The notes beneath the pieces are model-generated. The model ran no database searches and was not told where the DNA came from. It saw only the letters and a program-made list of their open reading frames with translations. From Acanthaster planci (Eukaryota; Echinodermata; Asteroidea; Valvatida; Acanthasteridae): 64,000 bases of DNA. Shown here one piece after another: positions 12,801 to 23,928 of this stretch. Location: the NCBI RefSeq assembly GCF_001949145.1, contig NW_019091362.1, positions 9,973,409-10,037,408 of the forward strand, read 5' to 3'. A program made the position numbers and the translations under genes. Numbering within the stretch: the first letter of the stretch is position 1; the number at the start of each line of letters is the position of its first letter.

Positions 12801-15800
12801 ATGTTTACATGACCAACATTAGAGCTAATCTCATGCCAAAATACAACTACAAGATGGCATGGGAATGGAGGAGACATTCTCCTCTTATGCTGAACTCATT
12901 TGAAAACTCAGTAAATGCACCACCTTGGCTTTAAATCCTACCCCAGTTCATATGAAGATTGCCTTTTTAATCTGTCTTTGTGTCTGTCAGAGAATTTAGC
13001 CATAATCCTGGGTTCTCCTTGACAAAGAATAAGTTTGCTTCGAAGCACTTTTGAGACACCGAGAAATTTAAAGATATTTTGTAAACTTTTTACCTGTTTG
13101 GTCAGCTATGAAGCCTTTCACCCAGTTGTAAGTGACACCATTAAGTGGTGTGTTATTGGTTGCCATGCACTGCTCATCTCTAAAGTCATCTTGTGACGTA
13201 GCACAAGGCTGGCAAAAAGAGAAATAATTACACCAATTCATTAGTCCCATAAACACTCAGTACTCAGACAAGACATTTTGCTAGCTCATTCTTTACTTTT
13301 TGAAGGGACTGCACCTATTTTTTCCCTCAACATTTTTATTGTACCCTGGTACATATTAGCTATGTGGCCAAGGTTTACTCTGTGAGCAATAGTGAAACAA
13401 AGTACAATAGAGACATGTTACAGCCCTGATTTTTAACTAAACTGAATTCACATACATGGTCGTTACTTTCTCTTGTCTCATTTCCAGCTACTACTCATTC
13501 ATAGACTCTCAGTTTAAATTCTTCTTACTTTTTGTGGAACCCAGGGAAGTTTTTACTTTCTCTAGGTGTTACAATAAATGATAAAACTTGTCTGTGTGCT
13601 CAAAGTTTAAGAGATACTTCTGCATGCCATTTTCTCATTGTTGCATTTTGTTCTGACTTGGTTGAAACAGTCTTGTAGTTTGTTGTCCTTTGATAGCTTC
13701 TTCAAGTTTCAGTGATCTCTTCCCGAGAAGGCTTATGATGGCATAGGTCAGGTAGTTTGTTAGACTGTTGTTGTCAAAGCATCAAGCTCATTTGTCATCA
13801 ACCGAAACGATAAAAAGTTATCCCTTTGATTTTCTGTATTAAAAAAGTTTCTAAGGATCAACTCTTACCTGGGTTTCACAAACTATATACTCAACGTTGG
13901 TTCCCTCGCAACCTCGACCACCATTGGAGGGTCTGAAAAACAAGCAAAACAAAAATCATAAATCAGACTGGAAAAAGGTAGTTTTAGGTGAACAGTTTCA
14001 TGGAACTATTAATGATACTCAAATTTTCAGATGACTTTTTGCTTTTGAGTGGTTCTGTTTATTTTGAGCTATGTGGAAAAAACTGTGAAGAAATAGAACA
14101 TTTGAAGAGTATAATTCCGAAGTGCGATAAGTGCCATTTTGGTATCTTCCAGATTCCTACACCATCTTGGTTGCCTGCAGTCAGTTTCTACAGCTATAAG
14201 ACAGCAAAACCCAACTTTAACGAGTCAAAATAGTGAAAAAGAAGTTTAGGGACAAATGGTGCACAGCTGAAAATCTTTCATAAATGTGAAAAATGAATAT
14301 ATCTCATTTTGGAAATAACCCGTCATTTATAGAAATATATTAATCTTAAATTATGTTGGTCCTGTGCAATGTTGCTTTGTACATTTCTGGTCCGATTAAG
14401 TATTTTGGCACTGGGGTTCTATGAGCTTGGATATGGGTTTCTATGTCTACATTTAAATTCACTTGAATATAAAATCAAATTAATTTGTCTTTCAATCCTA
14501 ATTCTGCTACTTGACCATTAACAGGTTGCACTTTCTGAACCTCAGCACGTGCATAACAACAGTATTTTCTCTTACGGAGGATTGTCACAGTAGCGCATCC
14601 TGGACCGGACCCCACCTCCACAAGACCTGGAGCAGGGCCCAAACTCGGCTGATCCAAACTGACCACCCCAGGTTGACCACTGGCCATCCACAGCATCTGG
14701 CAGGGGCATGCGCTGCACACACTGACCGTCGAGGCACCACTATAGAGGGAGGAAATTGAACAAAAGGAAATTCAACTAACCAGAAATGACTGACCGAATG
14801 CTTACAGAACCCGTAAATGGACTGTTGAATAAGCAGGCCTACTGCTCTTGCAGAAATACATAATACATATTTTATTAGCTTAATTACAATTAAAATGTAT
14901 TAATATTCATGAAGGTATTTCTAGACTCAGAGTTAGCTGATTTCCTGTAAGAAGATGGTTAAAACAGTCTCCCCAATCATTATTACATCAATTTCTCTCA
15001 AAGCTGACCCCATAATGTCATGTGATTTCAAAACCCTCCCTCTCTTCCATGGAGAAATATAGTAACAAATAATGAATTTATGAGTGACACTGTAATAGGG
15101 TGGAGCGAGGGGGACCATCGAGGGTCATGCCCCTCCCCCTAAAAGAAGCTGAAAATTATTAAATAAAAAACATTTTTGGCTCTATTTCATTTCTCTTTCT
15201 TCCCAAAACATGTCAAACAGGTAGCCTCACCCTTTGGAAAGGCCATAAATGTTACATGAAAAATTTCAAACATTTTGGCCCCCCAAAATGTTCCCCCCCC
15301 CACCCAAAAAAGGGTTCTGGAGCTGCCCTTGAAATTGTCAAAATAATTTCTTGACGAGACATGAAATTATGTTCCAAGAGATTAGGCTGAATTCATGAAA
15401 ATCTACATTATTTGCATAGTATCCAAAGTAAAATAATAGTTTTACCTTGTCAGTCCCACAATCGGTCCCTTCCATGACTGGAACACCTTTGGATCGCCAA
15501 GCACCGTTACGATCTTGGCAAGCCAATACACTACAATCCACCTGCATGAAATTGCACAGGAATACCCATATTACTCACCACGCCACACAAAACTCTTCCT
15601 CACTAATAAAACCTCCGCTTAATGTGTAAGTAATAGTGTAGCTATGCAAGAAGGGCCAAGTGGAGGCACTACAAGAGCGTCTACTTGAAAATTTGAAGAA
15701 AGAAATATGAGAATCCCTTCAAGAAAATGAGGATCCAGGACTGAAATTCCCCCCGCAAACTTTACCCTTCTTAATTATGCTGTGAAGTATGTGCGATCCT

Positions 15801-18800
15801 AATTCAAAATGAAGTGTAATGTAATATTTAGTCTTTTATTCAAAGGATACATGAAAATTAGGTAAAATTTTGCTTCTGGGCTACAGTGTTTTTTCAAGTT
15901 ACCTGTCCATTCACAGGCATTGTGTAGCGGTCACTATCAAAGGCCAGCTGACATTGGTCGGCATAGCTATAGATGGTTCCTGGTAGTTCGTTCACGGAGA
16001 CCGGCAATTCCAGAGGTTCGTCATTAAGGCAATTACTGACAGGGTTTCTGGTATCGGCGGAAAGAAAGAAAAAAGAGGGTATTGCTTATTAGCACTCCCC
16101 AGGTATGTTGTCGCTTACATGACACTTGGCTGTTAATTTAAAACATTATTTTGTTGTTATGGCTCGTTGGTTACTTTAATACTTGATTTTTTGGGGGGGT
16201 AGGTAACCTTCATGGCCATTCTGAAAGGTAAGGGTTTATTTGGGGGATTTTACACACTTTCCAAGAAATTTGGATGCTAGTCACAATTACTGTGTAAATG
16301 ATTTGTCCAGTTTATGTGCCAGGAGACATCGTTGTTGAAGTCAACTTTTCAAAAGTAAATTTAACATTTCGTATTTCATGAAGGCCCTATACAATAATCA
16401 GCACTTTATCCGTTGGTTTGAACGTTTCAGTCAAGAAGGGGCATCACTGAAGGTGGACTTACCTGAGAAACTCCTGGACGTGGGTCTGACTACACATGGA
16501 CCAGGACAGAGCACCTGCACCAGCCGATCGAATCCCAGACATGATGTTAACACCGTCAGGGCAGCCGTAAGTGCTATCATGATTCAAATTCAGCCTAGAA
16601 AGAATAAGAGAACGAGAACGATCTTTTTTTTAAACAAAGTACCACTGTTATAAAATGTGGTTAAGCAGTTTCTTTCTTTATCAGTGAAGTTATTTCAATC
16701 AGCTGAAGATAGTTCTCGAATTCTATATTAACTTGCAATCCAGAAACCCAGCGGCAAGTCAGACCCCCTCCCCCAGGCTCTCTTTCTTTCCATCGGCACC
16801 AAGACGCTCTTCGTTTGCTAATATGCAGGTAGATTTTCGAGTGTCTAGAAGAGGTGTGGTTCTTAGAAGAACCGGTGAGTGTTGACTCATCAGTCGAGTC
16901 AACACTCACCGGTTCTTCTAAGAACCACACCTCTACCAAAAAGAGATTAATTCCATGGTGTACCCGCAAGCCTACATCTCATAGAACTGTTATTCATTAC
17001 ATATCACATTTATATGTTAGTAAATTCTCAGAACGTACTGAAGGTCAGACAAAGACGAGGTGATGACACCATCTAAAAACGTCAAATTGTTCTGAGCAGT
17101 GCGTCTGCCATTTCCCTCTCCTTTGACTGAAACATGACTTGACCAGCATTAATTTTACAAAATTAAGATTAATAATATTAAAACCCTTGCGAGGTCTACT
17201 CACGTGTGACCGGTCTCGTGGGCAATTGTCAAGGCACTGCCCAGTCCATCGTCCTCGTTGACAGAACATTGCTGGTAGTGACGGCAGGTGCCGCCTACTG
17301 GGGCGCGGCCAAGTAGTGAATCGGAGCCGTCAGTGGGGTCGATTAGGTTGTACCTAAGAAGAAACAAATATCAAAGGAGGCAAGCACATCCTTAACATTA
17401 ACCGCCACATGGATGCATCGCATCGATATGATGTGGAATTAGGTATGGTAATAACACCTTGATCCACTTTCTAGTGAATCTATAGATTAGAGATAACACG
17501 GCAGCGCTATAGAAATATACCAAGAAGTGTAACTGACAGGTTTTGCAACATCGCGATGAGCAAAACCAGCCTTGAGATGAGAAGGGATGGGGTGAGTAGA
17601 GCCAGGCAGATGAAAAGACTAACACATTTCAATTAAAACAAACTGAGGAGGACACATTGACAGAGTTGCATGAGGATAGTAGGGATGAGCAGAAAAGAGC
17701 ATCGAGAATGAATCAGCATTCAGATGAATTCAAAAATTTAAAAAGCTGAGAAAAGTTAAGGAGAGCAGGGAGGAGCAAAACAAACAGGGAAGAGAAGAAA
17801 AGTACGACAAAGCAGACCCTTGCAACACGACTAAAATATGACATCGAGGAAGAGAAAAGGGGAGAGCCTGAAACATTAGCAGCTGATCAAAGAGCATGCT
17901 CCACAGCATTCAAGATTCAGGAAGCGATTTTGACCACCAGTGCAGGATTCTATAAAAGGGAGCAGTGCATGAAGTCTTTTCATCCCACCTGGTGATGAGA
18001 ATGGCATTATCCCAATGCTCTGGATGAGCATCGTCGACTTCGTTCTTCGTTCCTTGCCACTGGCAGAAGTCATTCAGTAATTGGTAGCCATCACTGGTGA
18101 CGGTAAATGCATCCTCCGTCGAAAACCCGTCGGACCCCTTGAAGAAGAAGTGAATCAATTTGATAAAAGTGAGATAACAAAATCCATGTCTTTTATTTCA
18201 TTTTCAATTTCAAATCCCTGCAGCTTTTTTTGCCAATGAAAGCCTTTTTTACAGTTGAGGCATGATGTCTACGTAGCATTTTGTCGGATCATATAAACTG
18301 AAGCAGCAGTTAAAGTCTTGGAAATTTGCCCCATAGTGTGTGACATAACCGCAAGCTGGCATTCTCCTTTATTTATTGAAGTTTAAGTTCTCTTTTGACG
18401 CTCCCAAACACCCCACCTACTAGCACTATCGCTCTCTCGTGTTAGGAACCGCAGATGACTTTGCAAGATTTCGCATTTTGCGCTTACCGTGCCTACTTCG
18501 TCGCTTTGCAAGACGTAAAACTTGACCACATGAATGCGGAGGTTGGCACCCAGGCTGGGATCCACGAACCGACGCGCGACCTGGAAAGAAATGATCAGTC
18601 GGCTGTGTTAACCGTCTGTGTTGCCCTGCCTGCGGATGTTTTGATGGATTAACAGTTTCACTTTTTTTAGTATAGTTTCACCTTTGACTAATAGAGCAAA
18701 AAATGCACTGTCATTTCCTTCACACTAGTGCTATGAAATTACTTTGTTTCCTTTGCTAAATAAAAGAGGGAAATCATTCAGCAGATATTTCGTCGTTTCA

Positions 18801-21800
18801 CTCTGCAGCTCTTCCAGTTTTATGAAACGCGAGTAAGGGCGGAACCTAAACCGAATTTAAGGATGGGGCCATTGTTATTTAGGGAGGGCGTAAGGGCAAA
18901 AATACAGAGACTTTTTATGTAATCTTTGTAGCCCTTCCAAGGGGTTGTGGCCAAATTTCTGGGGGAAGGGAAAATGAAATATTCCAAGCCCCGCCCAATG
19001 CTCGTCATTATCTTTCCCGGGGAGGGGATGTCCTCTCTCCACAATTAAAAAATATTGGATCCTCACAATATTTAGCAGGGTCGTGACGTAAGACTGCAGA
19101 TTGTTGTCGTGATGTTTGCGCATCTCATTGTCCACCATAATCATAAGCTCCATGTACTTCTGTCCTGTCTGGAGTGAGGACGGTAGGAGTTTCCCGCCCA
19201 AGGCGGCCACCATCTCCTCATCTACGGTCATGCCTGTCTCGGGGTCTTTCATAGCTGGTAGTATGTAAAGGCACAGATTATTGATAATCAGAATCAATTT
19301 CGTCTATATCCTCTGTTTCAATAATCAGTGAACTTCTAATAAATTTTTTTTTAATTATTCAGAGACAAACACGTATTGATCAATGATTATCGTTAAAACA
19401 ATCTATATGAGGTCGACCTTTTGTAAGAGACTTCATATCAATCAAGCCACCATTCACCAGCAGTTGGTCAACTACTTCAAAACAATGACATTGTTATTAA
19501 TAAAATATCTGGTTTGAATTTTTATCAGTCAAAACAACAAAAGTCGTCAATGAAAATTGTTTTCGTTCAATCTTAGTGCCCCGCGTATAGGCCATTATTA
19601 ACCTATGGCTATACTGCTGTATTATAGAATGCACGAAAAATCTCAAAAGAGTTGAGGACAATTAATTCCAACCAAATACTGAACATGAGCATTGCACCAC
19701 AGTGCTTTTTTACGAGTAGAAGTCTGTCCCTATTTTGCTTACGGGGCGGTGGGCTACAGAAGTGTGCTGTTGGGTCGCCATCGGTCGCCGACCGCCTGTA
19801 CACGATGTGAGGATCGACCGCATCTCTTCGCCTCCGTCTGTATTGCTCCGCGTGGTCACTTCGCAACGGTTTGATGAAAATGTCGTGTCGTCCGTAACCG
19901 ATAACTCCTGCCTTTTGAGTGAGAAGTAATGGAATCAACTGTATATTGCGGTTTTACAGGTATGCAGTGTGGTGAAAATTGGCCTGACGACAGCTCAACA
20001 CAAAGCCGAGAAAAGTTGAAAGACTTTACCCAGCTCGCCCTGCCTGTTATTTGTTCACTTCGTTGTACTTTCCTGTCGTATTGAACTGCAAAACCGTGCA
20101 AATTATCTACTGAGAATGGGTGTCATTTTTATAAGCACTGTGGGCGAGAAAATAGGTAATAAACTTCTTTTACCAAGCCGTCACATTTGCTGACCGCAAC
20201 TGACGAGCTGTTGTGCGACACCACGTCCCCGAAGTAGAAGCAATCTCGCCGCACTGCTTCGCTCGCCACCACCGTCCCATTCTTGTCGAGCGTCTCCATG
20301 CGCAAACCCTCACGGACCAGCCAAGGATTCTTGTGTAGACGGAGGTGGAAGTCCTCCCGGAAGGCCTTAAAATGGACGTCGTGTTGGTGGCGATGGGGCA
20401 CGGCGTGGCGGACGGGGAGCTTGTCTGCCGAGAAGGACGACTGGTCCCAAATGTCCACGATGTCGTATGACGCATCACCTGTAGTATAGCAGCGAACCAA
20501 TTGGGTTTGGAGGGTATTCAACACTCTTGCCAAATTCGTACCGGTTTGTCACAATAAAAACTTCGTGGGACATTGTGGAACATAATACGTGTATTGTAGG
20601 ACTTTTCACGTTGCATACCATTTTTGGAAACCGTCGTGATTTCACCGAAGTAGCTCTTGATGTCTTCCTGCGTGAGGTCGTTCCCATCCTGCTTATTACA
20701 CAAAAGAATTGTTTGAAATGGTGGAAGGTGTTTGGAGTGAAGTTACTTTGTTAATCCCTGTTTCCTGAAGTTGTAACAGTCATTTTATGCAATAAAGAAA
20801 GGATAAATACGAAAAAAGACTACTTAAAGACTTGATGTTGGTAGTATATTTAAAACAATGACATCTCAAAGCCATTAATTGTTATTTTTCATATTGATAA
20901 AAAACTAAGGTTGATTTTCTGAAAAAGTTTACATTTTTCCCATACCAGCTGCAGAAACTCAGTACACCCCCTTTTCAAGTTCACTGCTATAGGAATATTA
21001 TGCAATTGTATTGTGTGCATGAATTAGGAGGACAATCGCTGAAAAATCGTGTTGGAACCGGTTAATATACCAAAGTGCAATGTCGGTAATTATATTATCT
21101 GCCCTTCGAATTCGCAGAATTTGAAAATTGTAAATTTCAACATCAGGGAATTTCGCCTCAGAGTTGTCGTCATAGCAAATTCACTGCGTACTTCCAAATT
21201 CGTGTGAATTATGAACCGGCCTTTGACTCTGGGGTTACTGACCAAATTTCTTGACCACGTATGATGATTACAATATTCCCAGCTGTACCCTTCGCTGTCA
21301 AGTGCTCAAGAGGTCAAGGTGTATCAATAACTAATACTTCCTCGGTCAAAAAAGTGCAAAAACCTGGTATTTCCAGGTAAAGACACCAGAGAATTGCAAA
21401 CACCCTTCCTCAATAATTGCAAAAACACTCGTCGGAAGTTAAAGTGTGTTTCCTGTTTTGCAGCCTTGACCCCATTCGAAATTGCACCTGTTTGCCTTGT
21501 AGAATTGGTAAGGTGTGTCCTCGGAAAGAGTTTTGATATAAACCTGTTCATATCTGTCATTGTGCTTGCATTGTTTGGGTGCATAGGGTTTTAGCTATAG
21601 CATACAACTAGAGGAAGGTAAAGCATAAGAAACTTCAGGTTTTTTGAGCTTGAAAAGTTTCACGACATAAAGTCACGGTGCGAGTTCAAAGGTGCACAAA
21701 TCAACGTCAAGTTTCATCAGTTTGCGTTTTACTTTAAAGTCTTTTCATTTTTGTTCATAAAACCTAACAATAGGCCTAGTTTATGAAAAAAATCGTTTGA

Positions 21801-22418
21801 TTTTGGTTTTTTGTGTGTATGTGCGTGTCACAAACACATTTCACTCCGAGAAGAGTTCCATGAATACGTTGTTTATTCGATATTAGTATTTGCCCACATG
21901 GTGAGATTTTCTAAACACCATTCAAATATTTGTTTCACTTCGAAAGACAAGTACTTGAAATTCAGAGATCAGACTAAACTGAGGTGAAGCTTTTCTAGAA
22001 ACGACGGAATGAGTAATAAATCAGATTTAATCATCTCAACCAGGTGTGTTGGCAGACCTTTGTTTGCATATTGTCAAATATCCTATTTAACCAAATTAAT
22101 TTCCCCATCCAGATTTTGCTTTTACGGCTTTGAACCCCCCTCCCTTGCAGTGTGCTTCCCTGGACCCCTTGGTTACGGCAGTTATTCGGTGATGGCAAAG
22201 TTATCCTCTACCTTGAGGCAATCAACAAAATCAAGCACTAAAACTGAACACATAAAACGTGATCTTTAAAGATATTCGTGATCATGAAAATATTTTTTTT
22301 GCAAGTGCGTTGGAAACTCTTAAGTCCGACTTACCGAGGTCGCTGGTAACGAAGTACTACTTCGTGCCGATAGCACCACTGCAACCAGCACAACTGCTGA
22401 TGCCCAAGTCAACTTCAT
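5927..22418 (-). CDS. ADAMTS metalloprotease with two C-terminal CUB domains (ADAMTS13-like), complete, 24 exons
   Basis: Exons in gene order: 22335-22418, 20619-20691, 20174-20478, 19743-19911, 19067-19254, 18488-18580, 17989-18137, 17204-17353, 16463-16594, 15903-16047, 15446-15541, 14576-14739, 13869-13932, 13094-13208, 12320-12468, 11494-11614, 10646-10726, 10064-10343, 9091-9304, 8639-8786, 8073-8231, 7413-7583, 6651-6835, 5927-6088. All have GT-AG borders and matching phases. They sum to 3,597 nt, giving 1,198 residues plus TAG. The protein is a secreted zinc endopeptidase of the M12B/ADAMTS family. Order: signal peptide 1-20, propeptide to about 240, metalloprotease about 243-449, disintegrin-like 455-530, TSR1 545-606, Cys-rich and spacer 607-853, TSR2-3 854-972, CUB1 976-1080, CUB2 1085-1197. 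Two CUBs are known from ADAMTS13, the von Willebrand factor-cleaving enzyme; substrate identity here is not implied. No exon is missing or broken. Confidence 0.93.
7413..8231 (-). CDS. ADAMTS exons 21-22: CUB domain 1
   Basis: Exons 8073-8231 and 7413-7583 encode a CUB-like module with [30 protein letters not shown] and VILEHKTS. The acceptor at 8,232 was chosen over the AG at 8,226 because the latter leads to an in-frame stop. The module is shorter and more diverged than CUB2. Confidence 0.83.
8639..9304 (-). CDS. ADAMTS exons 19-20: TSR2 and TSR3
   Basis: Exon 19 (9091-9304) has [16 protein letters not shown] and ends with the start of TSR3 ([10 protein letters not shown]). Exon 20 (8639-8786) continues with [16 protein letters not shown] and CNEGDC. 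Only two TSRs follow the spacer, against seven in vertebrate ADAMTS13. An intron interrupts TSR3 just before its first cysteine. Confidence 0.9.
10064..13208 (-). CDS. ADAMTS exons 14-18: cysteine-rich and spacer domains
   Basis: Exons 13094-13208, 12320-12468, 11494-11614, 10646-10726 and 10064-10343 encode this part. DFRDEQC opens the Cys-rich domain, and FIDGTRC then GCDGRE and [11 protein letters not shown] are its classic signatures. The spacer, about 150 residues and Cys-free, begins near [13 protein letters not shown] and ends at [13 protein letters not shown]. In ADAMTS13 these regions make the main substrate exosites; that role here is inferred. Confidence 0.9.
11724..11892 (+). repeat. 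Dispersed repeat family D, copy B (ADAMTS intron 15)
   Basis: This copy matches the reverse complement of 4,379-4,572. It lies in the intron between exons 15 and 16, opposite to the direction of the gene. Its equivalent frame contains one TAA before the conserved block. Confidence 0.7.
13869..14739 (-). CDS. ADAMTS exons 12-13: central thrombospondin type-1 repeat
   Basis: Exon 12 (14576-14739) opens with WCLDGQCV, then WSTW and CSRSCGGGV. Exon 13 (13869-13932) completes the repeat with SNGGRGCEG and VCETQ. This is the TSR that follows the disintegrin-like module in every ADAMTS. There are about seven more residues between the tryptophans and CSRSC than in typical members, rich in Gly, Ser and Phe. 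Confidence 0.87.
15446..16047 (-). CDS. ADAMTS exons 10-11: disintegrin-like domain
   Basis: Exons 15903-16047 and 15446-15541 encode about 80 residues. The pattern is an N-terminal CLND, then [17 protein letters not shown] and GTDCGTDK. This matches the ADAMTS disintegrin-like module, which carries exosites rather than an integrin-binding RGD loop. No RGD is present. Confidence 0.88.
16463..19254 (-). CDS. ADAMTS exons 5-9: metalloprotease domain
   Basis: Exons 19067-19254, 18488-18580, 17989-18137, 17204-17353 and 16463-16594 encode the catalytic domain. It opens with [13 protein letters not shown] and passes [19 protein letters not shown] and [18 protein letters not shown]. The zinc motif is split by intron 8 and reads HETGHTLNLNHD, residues 399-410: His399, His403 and His409 bind zinc and Glu400 is the general base. 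The family consensus HExxHxxGxxHD has Gly at the eighth position; here it is Asn406. The Met-turn is NIMSG (Met422). All catalytic residues are present, so activity is likely, with the substitution as a caveat. Confidence 0.92.
16850..16934. repeat. Perfect 39-bp inverted repeat, 7-nt loop
   Basis: Arms 16,850-16,888 and 16,896-16,934 are exact reverse complements, separated by ATCAGTC. It lies in the ADAMTS intron between exons 8 and 9. A transcript from either strand could form a 39-bp hairpin. It could be a tiny foldback element, a palindromic mutation product or a small-RNA hairpin. Confidence 0.9.
19743..20691 (-). CDS. ADAMTS exons 2-4: propeptide
   Basis: Exon 2 (20619-20691), exon 3 (20174-20478) and exon 4 (19743-19911) encode the M12B propeptide, residues 29-210. 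Typical features are [16 protein letters not shown] and [12 protein letters not shown]. Five arginines lie at residues 179-183, then IVYRR, then Cys206 in HFCS, the likely cysteine switch that keeps the protease latent. The usual basic furin site after the switch is not visible in exons 4-5. The exon 2 acceptor is AAGCAG, so either AG could be used, adding or dropping one Gln. Confidence 0.88.
22335..22418 (-). CDS. ADAMTS exon 1: signal peptide
   Basis: This exon encodes 28 residues starting [21 protein letters not shown] basic residue is followed by a hydrophobic core and small residues near 18-20 that suit signal peptidase. The donor is GTAAGT. The start is the first ATG of a signal-bearing frame, and the exon ends in phase 0. 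Confidence 0.88.
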
Positions 22419-22527
22419 ATTTTGAAGTTTGAAACAACTCCAAAAATAATTAATGCGTACAGAGTAGTATAAAGTTAGCTCAAACAAAAAAAGCTTTCTG
22501 CTTGTGTGAAGGGTTCGTTTTCAAATG

Positions 22528-22559
22528 TGACAGCGACTCTTCAAGCTTGACCTTAAATA
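22528..22559 (-). promoter_or_regulatory. Putative core promoter of the ADAMTS gene
   Basis: On the minus strand, TATTTAAG begins at 22,559, and an initiator-like TCACATT places a possible +1 at 22,528, 31 bases downstream. The resulting 5' leader to the ATG at 22,418 would be 110 nt. Spacing fits a TATA promoter, but both motifs are loose matches. Confidence 0.4.
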
Positions 22560-23098
22560 CCCTACAAGCTGAAGTTTGTGTGACCGGTTGCGAGGCAGAC
22601 TGACGTCATCTTCCGAGTAGAAGCATCCAGACGACCGTAACACCCGGACGTGGCATTATCTGACTCTCACAAAGTCAGTGCAAAACACAACACGATTTCA
22701 AATGTTGTCTGACATTAACTTTTGATGACCAATCATGTGCTTGGAATAATTATTGTGTAATTGACCACTAAATAAGCGGTATCAAATCTATAGCGTTAAC
22801 TTTATCAAGAGTTAGTGCTGGTATGGTTAACAAAGCTTAGATGCTGTGTTGAACTTTGCTGTTGTTAATGATTCCCCCCCCCCTGGAAAGCGATTTGTTT
22901 TAGCTTTTCATGTTGTTTGGAAAGAAGGAAATTCTCTACTGACACGCAATTGTATTGTCACAAATGTGTAGGTCTAGGCCCATCCAACTGGGCGTTAACA
23001 TCTCGGTAAGCCGAGTTCTTTCGGGCTGTGCTAACTGGGACGGAGAGGGCACGGTCAGTATAAACTAGGGTGAAATTTCCGAGGTGACACCTGGGTTA

Positions 23099-23120
23099 AA
23101 CACACACACACACATATATG
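23099..23120. repeat. CA/TA simple repeat
   Basis: A short run of CA repeats passes into ATATAT and is followed by a T-rich stretch. Confidence 0.8.
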
Positions 23121-23583
23121 TATTTTTTTTTTAAGGGCGCTAAAGGAAATTAACTTTTGCTTGTGCGTAGGTTGTCTGTATTTCAATATTTCTAATGGTG
23201 GACACCCAGGTCACGGAATCCTGTTAAGGGGACCGTGCCCCGTACCCAATGATGTCACCGGACACGGTTGGGTTTATTTCCTGTTTTCCTTGTAGTATTA
23301 TAGCCTCCTTCCAATAAAGCAAGACAAAGCAACACACTACTTTCACTTCTTTATACTTCAAATCTTCCGTTAGCTTCATATCAACCCCCCCCCCGCAGAT
23401 CTTGTCAGCTTATCCGTCAATCACGCGGTAGCTTTAACCACTGCGACTCGTCAGGTCAGAGCACTTCCGGTGGGGTACCTAGAATTCCTCCGTTGGATTC
23501 ACGGTGTGTCATATCCTGCATGGGCGGGACCATCCCCCTTCCTGCATCTGAATTTTTCAATGCTTTTTTTTTAATGAAAGCAC

Positions 23584-23754
23584 CTAAGCCGCCCATGTGT
23601 TCAAAATATACATTACAGTTGTTTTCTTCTTCTGTCGACAGAATTTGTCAACCGGATTTCTTCTCAGTCTGAAATCAGGCGTGCACATGCATTTGCCATT
23701 TCGAAAATGTAGGTTTACAGGGGTACAACTTTGTCGTCGGTAGAGCATAAACAC
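23584..23754 (-). pseudogene. Possible EGF-like/TIL-like segment, unidentified
   Basis: On the minus strand the frame ending at TAG (23,584-23,586) reads CTPVNLHFRNGKCMC, then TPDFRLRRNPVDKFCRQ, then a short tail. The spacing C-x-C-x3-F and a final C resembles the last half of an EGF-like or trypsin-inhibitor-like module. A possible acceptor AAAG precedes the first cysteine codon. It may belong with the segment at 24,458-24,810. It is not recognised as any named family, and chance is possible. Confidence 0.25.
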
Positions 23755-23884
23755 AGCTTTTAGAACAGTTTGTCCCAAAAATGTAATCCAAACATTTCTA
23801 GTTCGAAACTCGTTCAATTAATACCTAATTTTGAAGGCAATGGCTGCTTAATTAATTCTTTCCCCCGGTCAGAGTTTGCAGTTC

Positions 23885-23928
23885 CAGAGTTTGTTTGAAC
23901 TTGTATCAGAGTTTGTTTGAACTTGTCC
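23885..23928. repeat. Short tandem duplication
   Basis: CAGAGTTTGTTTGAACTTGT occurs twice in a row, separated by two bases. It has no apparent function. Confidence 0.85.
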
